Origin: Fulvia fulva
Lineage: Eukaryota > Ascomycota > Dothideomycetes > Mycosphaerellales > Mycosphaerellaceae
Direction: 5' to 3'
Length of the DNA: 64,000 nucleotides
Assembly (NCBI RefSeq): GCF_020509005.1
Contig: NC_063014.1
Location: 1,736,001 to 1,800,000, forward strand
Shown here: positions 1 to 13,800 of the stretch, one piece after another
Position numbering within the stretch: the first letter of the stretch is position 1
How the letters are laid out: every line of letters begins with the position of its first letter
Made by a program: the position numbers and the translations under genes
Notes under the pieces: model-generated
What the model was told of the DNA's origin: nothing
The model's input: only the letters and a program-made list of their open reading frames with translations
Database searches by the model: none

Positions 1-3000
1 GCCCTCGTAAGGCGGTAGTAGATAAGCTTCGGGGGGTACTTAACCGCGGATTTCGTAGCTAACTATTCCTTAGGTTGTCCCGCTAGCTAAGGGCGTCTAC
101 TATGCCCTACAACCTAGTTGTTCTACCTCTCTTTCTATAGTTGCTCTATAAACGATTTCTTACCTTCCTATTATATTACTAGCTATTCGTCCCTTACCCG
201 GTAGTTCGGCTCGTTTCCGGGTCGAATGCCCTTATACGCTAGTACTAATTCGCGGGCCCTTACGACTATACTAGCGATGACCTTCTATACTAGGTACTAT
301 ACCGACTTGCCTAAGTGGGAGGTCCGTAGTCCCTAGATATATAGGTCGATCGGTAGTATAGCGGTCTCGTGCTTAAGTATCCTCGTTAGTATCGACTTAT
401 ATGCCCCGGTAACCTTCCTTAGGCATTGGTTTTGGACCTTCGCTAGCGGTACGACGAATCCCTTCGATAGGTAGGCCCTCTCGCCTAAGGACTATACTTA
501 GCTACTATAGGTAAGGACTGGCCGTATAATAGCCGTATATAGAAGTCGTGACTACTAGAAGTCCGCCCCCTATATAGACGTAGTAAGCCTCTAGTATAAT
601 GCTATATTCTGTTTAGCTTTCCGTAATATTGCCTATACGTACTTCCTCTACCGTAGCGCCGGGTCTACCTATAGTCCGAGGATCCTAAGCTAATTTGCCG
701 GGTTAGTCGTATACCCCTATATCTAGATAGAAGCTTATATATTGTAGAACCGTGGCCGGCGCGTAAATTGTATTAGATTGTACTTTTCTAGGGTAAACCG
801 AGCCCCGTGCCTCCTAGCCTAGTCCTCGTAGATCTTATGCTTCTCTTCTAGTAGCCTATAGTTGTCCTTAGTCGAGGAAGACTACGCTAGGATGTTTATG
901 TCGTCTACGAAGCCGCTCGTAGCGGTGTTCTAGGATTCTAGGGCTAGGAGTAGCGTCGCTATAAAGAAGAGGAATAGAATAGGTACTAGCGTTAAGCCTT
1001 ACGGGATTCTAGTATAGACTACTTGAAATAGGCTTCTATACTAGCCGACTAGGATCGACGTACTACGGTTTTAGAGGTAGGACCGTACGAAGTTAACAAG
1101 CCACTTAGGGAGTCCTTTCGACCTTAGGATATAGAGTAGCCGCGGGTATAACACGTAGTCGAAGGCTCCCGATATGTCTCGGCTAAGTAAGGAAGCCACC
1201 TTGTCCCTATTCTTATACTAGATAGCCTTTACCTAAGAGGTAATAAGTTCTATCGCGGATAGCGTCGACCGCTATAGGCGCGTACCTATCTAGGTGTCCG
1301 GGAGTAGGGAGTACTCCTCTACTACCTCGGAGAGTCTCGTTATAACTAGCTTCCTAAGCGCCTTCCTAAGAGTATTAAGGAGCGCAATTAGGCGGTACGA
1401 CTTTACCTACGTATAGTCTTCCTTTTACGGCTTACGTAGGACTACTATCGTCGATTATTTAAATGCTAATAGGTAGTATCCGGTCTATAGGCAGGCGTTA
1501 AAGATCGCTATAACTACTAGGGCTAGTTGATCTCTACACTTCTTTAGTAGCTCGTTTAGGATCCTATCCGGCCCCGGGGCTTTCTTCGCCGGCAACTTCC
1601 TTAGTATAGCGGCAACTTCTCCCTCGGACACCTCCTATTAGACCGCGATACTAGGGGCTAGGGGAGTAGAGCTATTTATATCGCTTAGATTAGCCTCGAC
1701 TAGGGGCGGGAAGAACTTGCTAGCTAGTAGACGCGCCTTAGCCTCGGGGTCGCTAACCGGGCCACTAGGCGATTATAGCGCTAGGATAGAGAAGGAGGGG
1801 CCCTATATAGGGTCCTATCGGGCCCATTTCGCTAGCTTCTATATCCTCACTAGCGCCGGCGATTTCTTTTACTATAGCCCTCTAGCCGACTACTTTCTCC
1901 CTCCGTATTATAGCTTTCTTCTATTAGTATGCCTCCCTATATACGTTCTAGGCCTCCTCGCTATAGCTGCTCGTCTACACCCGGCGGGCTCTCCTTGCTT
2001 CTCTTACTACCGTAGTATACTCCGGCGTCTAGTATAGTTTAGACTATATCGTTAGTTAGGTAAGCGGAACGTAAAGTAAGGTCGCTTTTCTTATTTCGTC
2101 TATTAACCCTTAGACTGCCTTATCTATCTCGTCTTTACTATTGTATTGCTACTACGCGATCTAGACTAGCCTCTCGGAGTTATCGAGGTACGCCTAGATA
2201 TTAGCCTAGTAGGCCTTTCCCTAGTTTAGCTTAGGGGTTCTCGCTAGTATATATTATATCTATATCGTAATAGAGGTCCTAACTAGTATATAGTCTAACG
2301 ACGCCTCGAGTTCATGTTCGATCCTATAGTAGGTTACCGTATAGTAGTAGCTATCTAAGATCTAGGAGAGGTCGATCGTGCCTTAGAGTCCCCCTCTCTT
2401 CTAGGTGCCTAGGTCCTTTAGGGTATTAAGGGCAATTACGTTACTCGCTCTTAAGTCGAGTACTTCGTCGGCTATAGGGTGCGGCTATATAAGGCTTTCC
2501 TAGGAAGGGTAGTGTATATTGAAGTCTCCTACTACGATGTAGCACCCTTGTCTCTTAAGCGTACTATCTAGGTGTCTATAGACCCCTAGGTCGCGGCTAG
2601 ACCTCGAGGCTAGCGGTTATATATATAGGTTATGTATCCAGGTGCTACCTACGTAGAGGGAGGTAATATCGCCCCCGCCTTCTTCGTCTACGTAGTATAC
2701 TACCTCCTAGTCGGATTCTAGTATGTCCTTACTAATATAGAAGTACGTACGGGGTCTACCGTTGCCTCGTAGGCATGTCGTATAGCCTAGTGACTTATAG
2801 GTCGTTAGTCTCTTATAGTACGGGTTAATCTATAGCTCCTAGATTGTAAGGACGTAGTAGACGTACGGGTCCGCCTCGTATAGGAAATAGTTCTAGACTA
2901 TATCCTTACTATAGTTGACGTTATACTAGATAATACTAAGCGTGTCGAGGCTAGTTATCGGCATCGATAATCATTTCCTCTATATCGCCCTATATCCTAC

Positions 3001-4270
3001 TACCCTATACGTCCTAGTCTACGCCTATCGGCTATATACTAAAGGGGAGCCGGGCCTAGTTAGATTTCCTCGCCGTAGCTAGTAGAGTACGTGGCCTCCC
3101 GTACGCCCTAGGTTACGTATCCTTTATATTGTTCTTAGCCCTAGGGCGCTTATACCCGACCGCCGCTAGTTAGTTCCGGTATAGGCTAGCCTTACGGTCG
3201 CCGTAGAATCTTAGGGCGACGGTTCTGTTTGTGATTGCCTTGTTTTTTGCTAGTTTCCGCTATAGGCATTCCGTACTATACGATAGGTAGTGCCCCGGAT
3301 AGTTCGCGTACCGTCTCGTAGTCGATATATAGTCCCTAGACATATAGTCTCCTATATAGTTCGAGTAGGCCTACTTATTTATATACGTATAGGTTTAGTG
3401 TCTATACTATTAGTATTTAAAGTATTAGAGGACACGAAGGGGTAAGGAGTACTTTTGGACTATCTTAAGGCTATATTACTAGATTAGGCCTTGTTCTATC
3501 GCTAGATCCGCCGCTTTCGCGTCTTATAGCTATACTATTAGCGCCGAGGCCTTCTTGCCTTCTAGCCACTTCCTATAGAGCTTAGTCGCCTTCTAGATTA
3601 GAGAGTTAAGAGTGACCGGGTTGTCCTCTTAGAGAGTATATAGGTGACCTTAGTTAGTTAGGTCGAACTCCTTAGGTATATCGTAGACTAGGATCGTAAA
3701 TTGCTTCGTTAAGACCTTCGCTAATACTATAACCTTAGAGGCCTACTATAGCTATACCTCTAGGTGCCTCCTACTAGTAGTAGAGCTAGTATAGATCTAT
3801 AGAGTGCCGTTAGGCTATTAGTTCACTACGACTACCCCTAGTTAGTTAATTCGTTAGGCGAGCTCCTTATTCGATAGCTTCGTAACTTCGGCCTAGTCTT
3901 CCTTTACTATAATACGGATCGTAACTATATCGTACGTTAGGCGGGGGCCTAGTGTCGATGCCGCGACCGCTACCTAGCTATAGGGGTGTTAATTCCGGGT
4001 GGCCTTACTAATCGCCTAAGACGTCGTCCTTATTTCTTATTACCCTCGGTAATACGATAGTATAAGCGCCGTACGTAGCTAAGTAATCATCACCTATAGA
4101 GACTAGTATAGGAGCTAATCGTTAGTTTCTATACTTTTTACGTCCTCTATAAGTTGCTACTAGTTGTCTTAGGGGAGCTTCGCCTATAGAGCCGTAGGCG
4201 CCGTTAGTACCGTAGCCTAGGCTACTATTACCTAGGAGTTGCCTAATGTAGCTAGGCACCTCCGCGGCGT
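1..4270 (-). mobile_element. RIP-degraded LINE (Tad1-like), LINE-C, minus strand, 3' end outside window
   Basis: Read on the minus strand, the segment gives broken non-LTR retrotransposon proteins. The reverse transcriptase lies at about 780-1700, with the catalytic FVDD box at about 890-930 (reads SGFVDDINILA). An apurinic-type endonuclease lies at about 2300-2980, with remnants such as a GDFNIHYPSWE stretch. The ORF1 (gag-like) part lies at about 3300-4250. Stop codons interrupt every frame, and most sit where a Gln or Trp codon is expected, as RIP produces. The 5' boundary near 4270 is approximate; the 3' end lies to the left of base 1. Its sequence differs clearly from the two plus-strand LINEs, so it is another family member. 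No functional protein is encoded. Short open frames in the segment are chance. Confidence 0.8.
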
Positions 4271-4299
4271 TTAGAGCTAAAGAAATAGGGTGAAGAGAA

Positions 4300-5434
4300 C
4301 TTTAAGCTATCCAAATTAAATGAGGTAGAACTCCCTTAATTCTAGGGGCAGTAGCCTACTTTATAGATCGTTAGAATAACCTTAATAAGAGCTTTCGAAT
4401 ATGTCGTATTTAGCGATATAAGGCCAAAATCCGAGTCTAATAGACTATATATATACTAGTTCAGTTCCGAGTATATAGTTCTATCGATAATATAGTAAGA
4501 ATAGGGTTATAGTTCCTAACGTATAGTAGAACGTAGGTTAATACTCGTCGTACTAGGGACGGCCGAGGACTATATCGTATTCTAGTAATACGTAGTAGCT
4601 AGACTTCGTCTCTACGTAGTTACCGATCTAAATCTATACCGTTATTCTATAATTAATAAGGTTACTAGTAGGTCGGCTATCTACTAATATTAGCTCTAAT
4701 AGATTGGGTAGCTATATTATATTAAGGTTGTTCTTATACGTAAAGTCGATATTAAAGTACGTAGAGTTAGTACTATTATTATAGAGGGTTTAAGTAGGGA
4801 TCTTTCTATTTACTATATATAGTATAACTAGATAAGAAGCTATTACCGGATTGTGTTTATCTATAGAGTAGTTTATAGCTAGTAGGGAGTATACCGATAT
4901 ACTTAAAACCTTGCCTCCCCTAGGAGGCCTATATTTATATTTATACTTTTTCTCGTTTTCTCGTAACTCTAACTCGTACGGTCTACTACGTATTACGCTT
5001 ACGGAGTAGACTAGGCGTTTCCCGCGCCGCCGGTATTATTAGCGTTACTACTATTACTACCGTTACGGCGGTTATTACCTAGGTTATAGCCTAGCGTAAA
5101 TAGGCGGCGGGCGACATCTCGAAGGGGGTACTAATCGCTATCGACACGGCGGTGACCTTCTTGTTCGTACTTTAACTACCAATTCTAATCGATATATTCC
5201 TAGGCGCGAGTAGTATCTAAAGGTTAGATATACCAAAATGCCTAAGGTCAATTAGTCTACTTAGTCTTAGCGTTCGGGTTAGTATTATTACCGCTACTAC
5301 CCGAAGCCGTATCCTTCTTATCGTCGTTACCCTTAGTAGTCTTCTTATTACCTTAGGTCTTATTACCGTTGCCGGTCTTATAGTACTTTAGGTCGAACGC
5401 CTTGAACTTGTCCTCGTAGTTATATAGCGTAGAC
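4300..5434 (-). mobile_element. Gypsy LTR retrotransposon fragment: end of gag plus aspartyl protease
   Basis: On the minus strand the reading begins with a gag end (YNYEDKFKAFDLKYYKTGN at about 5430-5370), passes through a Lys/Asn/Ser-rich low-complexity linker, and enters a retropepsin-like domain at about 4850-4500. The protease ends with the family signature EYDIVLGRP at about 4590-4560. The expected catalytic DSGA/DTGA motif is replaced by NNSTNS, and Trp and Gln positions are stops. The fragment joins in frame to the gag piece at 15947-16218 if the material between the two 14-bp repeats is removed. The reverse transcriptase and integrase are absent; the element was cut by LINE-C on this side. 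Assignment to Gypsy rather than Copia rests on the protease and gag style. Confidence 0.72.
5421..5434. repeat. Target-site duplication, left copy (TATATAGCGTAGAC)
   Basis: This 14-bp sequence recurs exactly at 15933-15946. The two copies bracket the tandem LINE pair, and the Gypsy gag frame reads straight through when the LINEs and one copy are taken out. Confidence 0.8.
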
Positions 5435-8400
5435 TTAATATATATACGCCTAGTATACGTATCGGTAACTATTACTAAATTCGCCGTATTCGATAGCGCG
5501 TATCGAGAGTAACTTAGGAACGTATAAAGTAACTATCCGCACCGGATACCTATCGAGATATATAGCTCTAAAGCTGGCCTGTTTTGAGGTTCTAGTCACC
5601 CCGTTTCTACAGCTTAGCTACGGCCCTAAGCCCCCTTCTAGACTAGCCGAAACTTAGATAGAACATCACCTGACTTAGATTATAAGCTATACTAGCAATT
5701 CACTATAAACCTACTATACACCCTTAACGTATACAGCTCGCGTAATATATAGAATACTTATAAGAGCTTACGCTATAACCTAAACGGCCGCCCGCTAGTC
5801 CTCTCGAAAAGGAGAAGGCGAACTAGAGACATAGACTCTAGACTAGAAGCCTAGCTAGCGAGCATTAAGTAACTTATAAGGGAAACCTACTCCTACTAAA
5901 AACAGACACAAAGTATACTACTACTAAGCTAGTAGTAACACGGCTAGCAATAATAGCTAAACTAGTAATAGCTATAGTAACCGCGACTATAAACATAGGG
6001 CAAGCCTCCCCTCCGGGTTAACCAAACCTCTATATAGAAGGACCTCTATAAAGAGGCTTAAGAGATACTCGAAGTAGATAAGCGCCTAGCTAGGGCGTAT
6101 AAGAACACAATCGCCCAACTCCTCGGAGCCCTTAAGGCACTCAAACATTAGATCCTAAGAGCAATATAGTAGATAATATAGAAAGCTACTATCTAGTACA
6201 CTCCTATATAGGCAAACGTAGTAGCTAGCTCCCCTAACCTACGGACCTAAAGGATAAACAACGCTATTAGGGTGTACGTTACGGACCCGGAGGAGAAGCG
6301 AGAGCTAGAGGGCCTAATAAGTAAGGAACTTATAGATAGGATTGGCTAGAAGGAGATAGTAAGAGCCAAAATCGAGCCTAGAGGAGTAATACGCCTCTTT
6401 ATAGTATAGGAGACAGACCGATAAAAGCTCGAGACCCTTAAGGACTAGATAGTCAAGGTAGCGAGGTCGGTAAAGGTCTCTTACTAGTAGTTCACGGTAA
6501 TAGTCTATAGGGTACTAAGGACCTTTAGGGTAGAGAACGACCTCGCCCTACTCTAGATATAGAACTAGAACACCTTACCGGGAGTACGCTTTACTAAAGT
6601 AGCGTAGCTAAACAAGAACGTCGAAGCTACTAAGACGTACTCCTCTCTAATCGTCTAGATAGCTACCGCGGAATAAGCGAACTAGGTCCTAGAAGGAGGA
6701 CTATTCTAGTAATACGAACGCCTCGACACGGAGATATACAAGAGTAGCTATAGAGTGCTCTAATGCTTCAACTACTAACAATACGGCCATATCGCGCTAA
6801 AGTGTACCGAGAAGACCCCTAAGTACCTATACTACGTAGGACCGTATTAGAGGAAACAATGCCTACGCGAGGAATCGAGGTATACGTACTACGGCCGTAA
6901 ACACCCGGTATACTCGAACTAATGCCCTATAAGGATAGTAGCGCAAGAAAAGGCCCGCTAGGCTAGGGTAATAACTCCGGCGAGGTACTCTATACTAACG
7001 CTCGGCAATTCCTAGTATAGAGGATTCGAGGCCGTAAAGAGGAAAAGGATAGACGAAGCGACACAAAATATATAGTAGAGTACTTACCTACCGCCGGGAC
7101 ACTTAAGGGGGCTATAGAGGGCGGTAAATGAAGCTAGATAGATACGAATCTTCGGGTACCCCCTAACAACCGAACGCTAACTAACCTAATAGGACAGCGC
7201 GATAAACGAAGGAGCTATATAGCTAACGAGCACCCTAATAGACCTTATCCTAGCTAGTCCGTAATACTAACACAAGCCAACCTCACTATTATATAGTATA
7301 ACGTTAACAAAAGTAAGGACAAGGTTTAACTCTACTTCCTCTAGGAACTCGACGACTAAAGGCATTACATTATAGCGATATAAGAGCTATAGCTAAACCT
7401 ATATACTCGAAGACCTACTACCTATACCGACCTACGGTACTATATAGCTATCGAGGGAGGTATAGGCTATACCCTAAGGACATGTATATACGTTAGTAAA
7501 GTATTACGTACGGACGCCTAGAAGGTAATCTCGTACCCGGAAGGGAGTTAAGGGGACATTACGACTATCTAAATCACTACGAGTCAAGGACCTATCCGGA
7601 TACATAACGTCTATAACCCTCCTCCTTAGGAAAGAACGAGCAGAGACCTCGGCACGCTAGTACGACTTAACTAGGTACTCGACTAGGGGGATATAAACTA
7701 TATCCTCCTAGGCGACTTTAACCTCTACTACCTAACGTAGGGTCTAGAATTCACCCCCCCTTACGTATATCTAGGAGGTAAGCTCCTAGAGATTACGGAA
7801 AGTAGGGATATAGAGCTCGTAACCCTAAAGGGTACAGAGACGTAGAAGGTAAGAACAAGCGCGAGTACTATCGACCTATACTTTCTATCGAGGGACGTAG
7901 TAATAAGGCTAGTAGAGTATATACCTAACCTTACCCTAGAGGTAGGGTTAGACCACATCTCTATCTAGATAACGATAGCGACGGGGATAGAAGAGGAGCT
8001 CCGGGGTAAAAAGCGCCTTAACTAGAAAAAAGCTCCCTAGGAGGAGATCCGGAATCTACTTAAACAGTACCTAAATAACACTAGTATCGGGGAGACGGAA
8101 GCCGAGCTTAATAGCACGGCAGAATAGATAATAACGACGATATAGTAGGCGGCCGAGGAACATATACTAGAACTAAGGCCCTCGAAGCACTAGAAGCCCT
8201 TCTAGACCCTAGAGTGCTTAGCTAAAGTTAAGGACGTAAGGAGGGTAAGGCGAAAATGGACGAAGGAGTAAAGCTAAGAAGCGTAGGACGAGTACTAGGA
8301 AGTAAGTTAGGTAAAGAAGGCCTAAATACGACGAGATAAGCAATAAGACTAGAGGGTAACTATAGGTCTTATAATAAAGAACCCGGAGTAGATATAGCGG

Positions 8401-10803
8401 CTTATAAAGTAGGCAAGGGCCGTAGATAGGGACAGGACACTACACTTCCCCCTAATCTAGGATACGATAGGCATAATATAGATAACGCCGGAAGGGAAGG
8501 CGAAGGCGTTCGCCGACTACTTCTTTACGACATAGTTAACGGATATAGAGGGAACGATCTACCCGGAGCCACTCGATATATACTAGACAGTAGGCGAGGA
8601 GGAGATAAAGGAGATTATAGGAAAGCTAAAGGGCCGTAAGGCCCGGGGACCCGACGGAATCCTAAACCTCCTCCTTAAAGAATATAAAGAAGAAGTCGCC
8701 CTATACCTCGCCGAACTATTTACGGCTTGCCTACGTAAGGGGTACTACCTACGGCTATTTAGGCGGTCCCTTATAGTCGTTCTAAAGAAGCTATAGAAGG
8801 AAGACTATATAAAGCTAAAGTCCTATAGGCCGATCGTACTCCTAAATATAATTAGAAAGATACTAGAGAAGGTCGTAGTAAGAAGAATTATATAGCTCGT
8901 CGAGGATAATAACCTACTCCTAGAGACATAGATAGGTAGTAGGAGTAAACGATCCACCCTAACAGCTATAGAGCTCTTTACCGAACAGATTTATACTCTC
9001 TAGTACTATAGACGGAATAGGGTTGTATTACTATTATCTCTCGACATCTTAGGGGCATTCGATAACGCCTCCTACGAGCGACTTCTCTATATCCTACGGT
9101 AAAAAGGAATCCCGCGGTAGGCAATAAGTTTCGTAAACTCCTTCCTTAAGGAGAGAATAACGTAGATTGTCCTTAGGGAGCGTAAGGAGGGCAACCTTAT
9201 ATATATAGAATACGGGATCCCCTAGGGCTTAACTCTATCCCCGATCCTCTTCCTAATCTTTATAGCGGACCTAATCCTACTACTTACCTCACTATAAACG
9301 TCGGCCTCGGGGTTCGTCGACGATACGAACATCCTAGCCTAGTTAACGACGACCGAAGAAAACTACCGGCTACTTATAGAAAGACACGAGGTATACGAGG
9401 AATAGGTACGTCGACACGGCGCCCGTTTCGCCCCGGAAAAGTACTAGCTTATCTACTTTAGTAAGGCAAGAACCTACTATAATATATAAGTAACGGTAAC
9501 TATCTAGGCTTACGTAACGAAGCCCTCTCCCGAATTACGAGTCCTAGGAATCTAGCTAGACCCTAAGCTTAGCTAGAACTCCTAGATTAGGAAAGCCTAG
9601 AACAGAGCCTAGGTTAACAAGGCTATAATAACTAGACTCATAACGTTAATATAGGGAGCTACGTTTAGTAAGGTAAGGATTATATATAAGAAAATCGTAA
9701 AACTAGTAATGCTCTACGAGGCCTAGATATAGGGGATAGGAGGAGTAGGCAAACCGATCCCGAAGCGGATAGAGGGACCTCTAAACCGGACGTAGGCCGC
9801 GAACCTTAGACGGATACTAGGAGCCTATAAGACAACGCTAACGAGAGTAGCGGAAGTAGAGACAGGGTCCCCCCTAATTAAACATTACATTAAGGGAATG
9901 AGGATCTAATACGCTAGGAAGACGGCGGATTATCTAGTATAATAAGCTATTCGGGACTCTACGGAGAAGATCGCTAGGAGGTACGACCGACTGCCTTGCC
10001 TTAGGGTACGTCAAAGCTAAAAGTAAGACGACCTACGTACGTTTGAAGTCGTTAAGCGAACCTAGGAGTAGATAGAGAGGAAGGAGGAGGAGGAAAAGGC
10101 ACGGAGGAAATAGGGTAATAAGGTAAAGATATAAAGCCTCGTAGAGTAGGTAGCGGGCTACCTTTAGGAATAGGAACAGAAAGAGAATCCCCTACCGAAT
10201 CGAGGACCCCTAGCCTTACGCCCCTTCTAGAGACATAACTACCTACTCTACCGTGACCTAATAAGGGCCGAAGCAAGCATCGCGATATAGATTAGGTCCG
10301 AACATATCGGGTTAAGGGCCTACCTATATAGAAGGAAAGTCCCGGACGTATATAGCCTAGTATACTAGTATAACTACCCGTTATAGAACCCGGAGCACAT
10401 AATACTACGGTGCCCGTAATAGGTAGAAGGACGAAGCTAGTAGAGAGCTAAGGTAGTAAGACGCGACTACTAGTCAATCGTAACGGACAAGCGAGACGTA
10501 AAACGGATAGTATAGTAGATACTATAGTAGGGCTTTCTTAAACAGTTCGCGCTAGCTAGCGAGACGAAGAAGTAGATAGAGAAGAGGCGGGAGGTCAAGA
10601 GGGTGTAGATAGGGTAGTTATTAGGGCAGGCCTATAACACTAGTGTACCCTTAATAAGGAAAACACGAAAGAAGGCAAGGTTAAGAACGTATAGGAGAGG
10701 AGAGGGGGTTTTTACTCTATAATACGAGTTCCCCCTTTATAACTAGAAGTAGGTAGTATAGCTATATAGGCTAACAGGCTCTATAATAGCATAATGAACA
10801 ATA
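5435..10803 (+). mobile_element. RIP-degraded LINE (Tad1-like), LINE-A
   Basis: Plus-strand non-LTR retrotransposon. ORF1 remnants (about 5990-7150) contain a coiled region and a CCHC-type zinc-knuckle relic at about 6760-6830 (CFNY*QYGHIALKC). ORF2 remnants start near 7280 (YNVNKSKDKV) with the endonuclease (GDFNLYYL at about 7715-7735). The reverse transcriptase spans about 8500-9700, including ARGPDGILN at about 8640 and GFVDDTNILA at about 9310-9340. A C-terminal zinc-finger region at about 10270-10420 reads RSEHIGLRAYLYRRKVP and NPEHIILRCP. Every frame has many stops. The 5' end abuts the left target-site duplication. The 3' end, near 10803, is an AT-rich tail followed by another copy of TATATAGCG. 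It is homologous to LINE-B over its whole length. Confidence 0.82.
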
Positions 10804-10812
10804 TATATAGCG

Positions 10813-13800
10813 ATATCTAAGTAGATCGACGAGGACTATTTAATCGATAGCCCTTATTAAGACGAGTAATCTACTTAAGCAGTAGCGACCCGCCTACGCT
10901 AGCGGCGGCGCAATCGTAGTACAAAAAACCCCAAAACCGAGGTCCCTTTCCCCTAAAGGCAGACCCTAGAATTACGGAGTTACGGAGGACAACTGTCTAA
11001 TTAGGAAGCGCGACCCCGAACAGTAGCGAAGGATAGTAACTAACGAGAGCTATAGCCTTACGAACATTCTATACTAAGAGTTAAACCGGGGAACAAACTA
11101 AGAAAAAACCTAGGACATAAGCTAAGGCCTACTATATAGAAAGTAGAGGCTAACGACAAACAATATAGCGTAGACGACCCTATATACGGAGGCGGAAAAC
11201 TTACTAGGGGATAACGAACACCTAGCCCGGGTATATAAGAACACTATAGCATAGCTACTAGGAGCGCTAAAAGCGCTATTATACCAAATCCCGAAGACAA
11301 TCTAATAAGTAATACAGAAGGCAGCCTAGAAACTAACTATATAGGCAATAGTAGTAGTAGGTAAGAATCAACCCCCTCCGAAGGCAAGTAAGGCGGTACG
11401 CCTATATATTACTAATCCGGCGGAGAAACAAGAAATCGTAGCCCTAACAAGTAAGGAGATTGTCGACAGAATCGGCCAAAAGGAGGTAGTTAGGGCGAGG
11501 GTAGAGGCAATAGGCGTAGTAAGACTCTTTACCGTATAAGAGTCTAATAGACAAAAGCTAGAGACCTATAAGGAGTAGACTACTAAAGTCGCGAAGTCGG
11601 TACGAGTCTCCTGCTAACAGTATACCGTTATCGCCTACGGGGTCCCTAGGATATTTAAGGTCGAAGACCTTCCCTACCTCTAAGTATAGAACTAGAACAC
11701 CCCCCTAGGAGTACGACTAACGAAGGCGGCATGGCTATATAAGATAGTAGACCGAGAAAAGACGTATTCATCGCTTATTATTTAGGTAGAGATAGCGGAA
11801 CAAGCTAACTAGATACTAGACAATAGGCTATTCTAGAACTACGAGAGAATAGACACGGAGATCTATTAGAGTAGCTATAGGGTACTACAATGCTTCTAAT
11901 GCTAACAGTACGGTTATATAGCCCTAAAATACGGGGAGAAGACCCTAAGGTGTCCTTACTATATAGGCCTATACTAGGGAAGGGAATGCCTAAAAAAGGA
12001 GAGTAGGTACGTATACTACGGTAGAAGGTACCTAGCGTATTCAAGTCAATACCTAGCTAGAATAGTAGCATAAGAACGAGCGAGACAAGCAAGGATCTCT
12101 ATACTAGCTAGGTACCCCTAACGATAGTAGGAGGGACCTACCGTATATAAGGGCTTCGAGCCGAGCAAAAGGAAGAGGGTAGAAGAGACGAATAAGGGAA
12201 CCTAACCGTAAACGTATCTACCTCCCGGTAGGCCTCGACACCTTAACCGGGCTACTAACGAACTAGGCTATATACGAATCTTTAGGGCGCCCTAGCGGCC
12301 CTAGGGCTAGCCGGACAGCGAGATATAGGCTTAGGAGATATAGTAGGTCAGTACGGAAATGGACCTTACGGATAACGAATAATACTATACGACGACATCA
12401 CTATCGTATAGTATAACGTAAACAAAAGTAGGGACAAGGTCTAGCGCTACTTTCTATAAGAGCTAGACCCGCTACGGCACTACTTTATTACGGTATAGGA
12501 ACTATAGATCAACCCCTACGTAGGACTCCTAGCCACTTATAATGACCGGAGATACTATACCGTAATCGCGGGCTAACGAGGCGTTATCCCGAGGACATAT
12601 ATATACGTAAGCAAGACTATAGAGCTTGAGTCGTAGAAGGTTATACTACCGTAGTAGGGCAACCTAGGAGACATAACATTAATCTAGATCGACACGACAC
12701 AAGGCCCTATCTAGATCTATAACGTTTATAACCCGCTACCGCGGGGTCGGACGAGTAGGGAACTAGGAACCCTCGCCTACCTAGAGCGGACCCTAAGCTA
12801 AGATATAAAGTAAGTACTCCTCGGCGACTTTAACCTTTACTACCTATAGTAGGGACTCGAATTCACTCCCCCGTACGCGTTTCTAGGGGGGAAGCTACTA
12901 GATATAACCGTACGCTACGGAATGGCCTTAGTAATACTAAAGGGAATAGAGACGTAGAAGGCCCGTACTAGTATAAGTACGATCGACCTGAACTTTCTAT
13001 TACGAGAACTTGAAGAGAGACTAGTCTAATGCCGACCGAACTACGCGCTAGAAGCCTCCTTAGACTATACCCCTATTTAAACGATGCTAGGGGTAAAGGC
13101 GATAGAGGAGCTAGTAAGCGAACTACGCCGTAACTAGAAGAAGGTACGCTAGGACGATATAAGAGGCTTCCTAATAGCGAACCTACTATAGTATAGAGAA
13201 CTCGAGACGATAGCTTAGCTAGATTAAGTAGCGGAACAGATTACCTCGGTTATATAGCAAGTAGCGGAACAATACACGCCGTTACTCCGGCCCTTAACGT
13301 AGTAGAAGGCCTTCTAGACCCCTAAATGCTCTACGAAGGTAAGGGAGGCTAGAAGGGCAAGGTAATAGTAGACGAAGGAGCACACCTAAGAGACGTAGGA
13401 GCAATACTGTCGCGCGACACAAGAGAAGAAGGCATAGATAAGACGCGATAAGCTATAGGACTAGAGAGCGACGATCGGGCTCGTTATAGAAAACCCGGAA
13501 TAGATATAGAGACTTACTAAATAGGTACGACTACCGGAAGAGTAACAAGCCCCTTACTTCCCCCTAATCGTAGACCGCGAAGGGATTGCCTAGGCTACGC
13601 CCCGGGGTAAGGCAAAAGCGTTAGCCGACTATTTCTTTTCGATATAAGTAGAGGCAGACCTTACGGACATCGACCCGAGTATATACCCGGAACCCCTAGA
13701 CATAGATTAGGCGGTTAGCTCTAATATAGTAATAGGAGTTATAAGTAAGCTAAAAGGACGAAAAGCCCTAGGCCTAGATAGGATACTAAACGTACTACTA

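Noticed and set aside
1717..2037. 106-codon open frame in the LINE-C region
   Set aside because: It lies opposite the reverse-transcriptase relic on the minus strand and arises because RIP created stops unevenly; no protein character.
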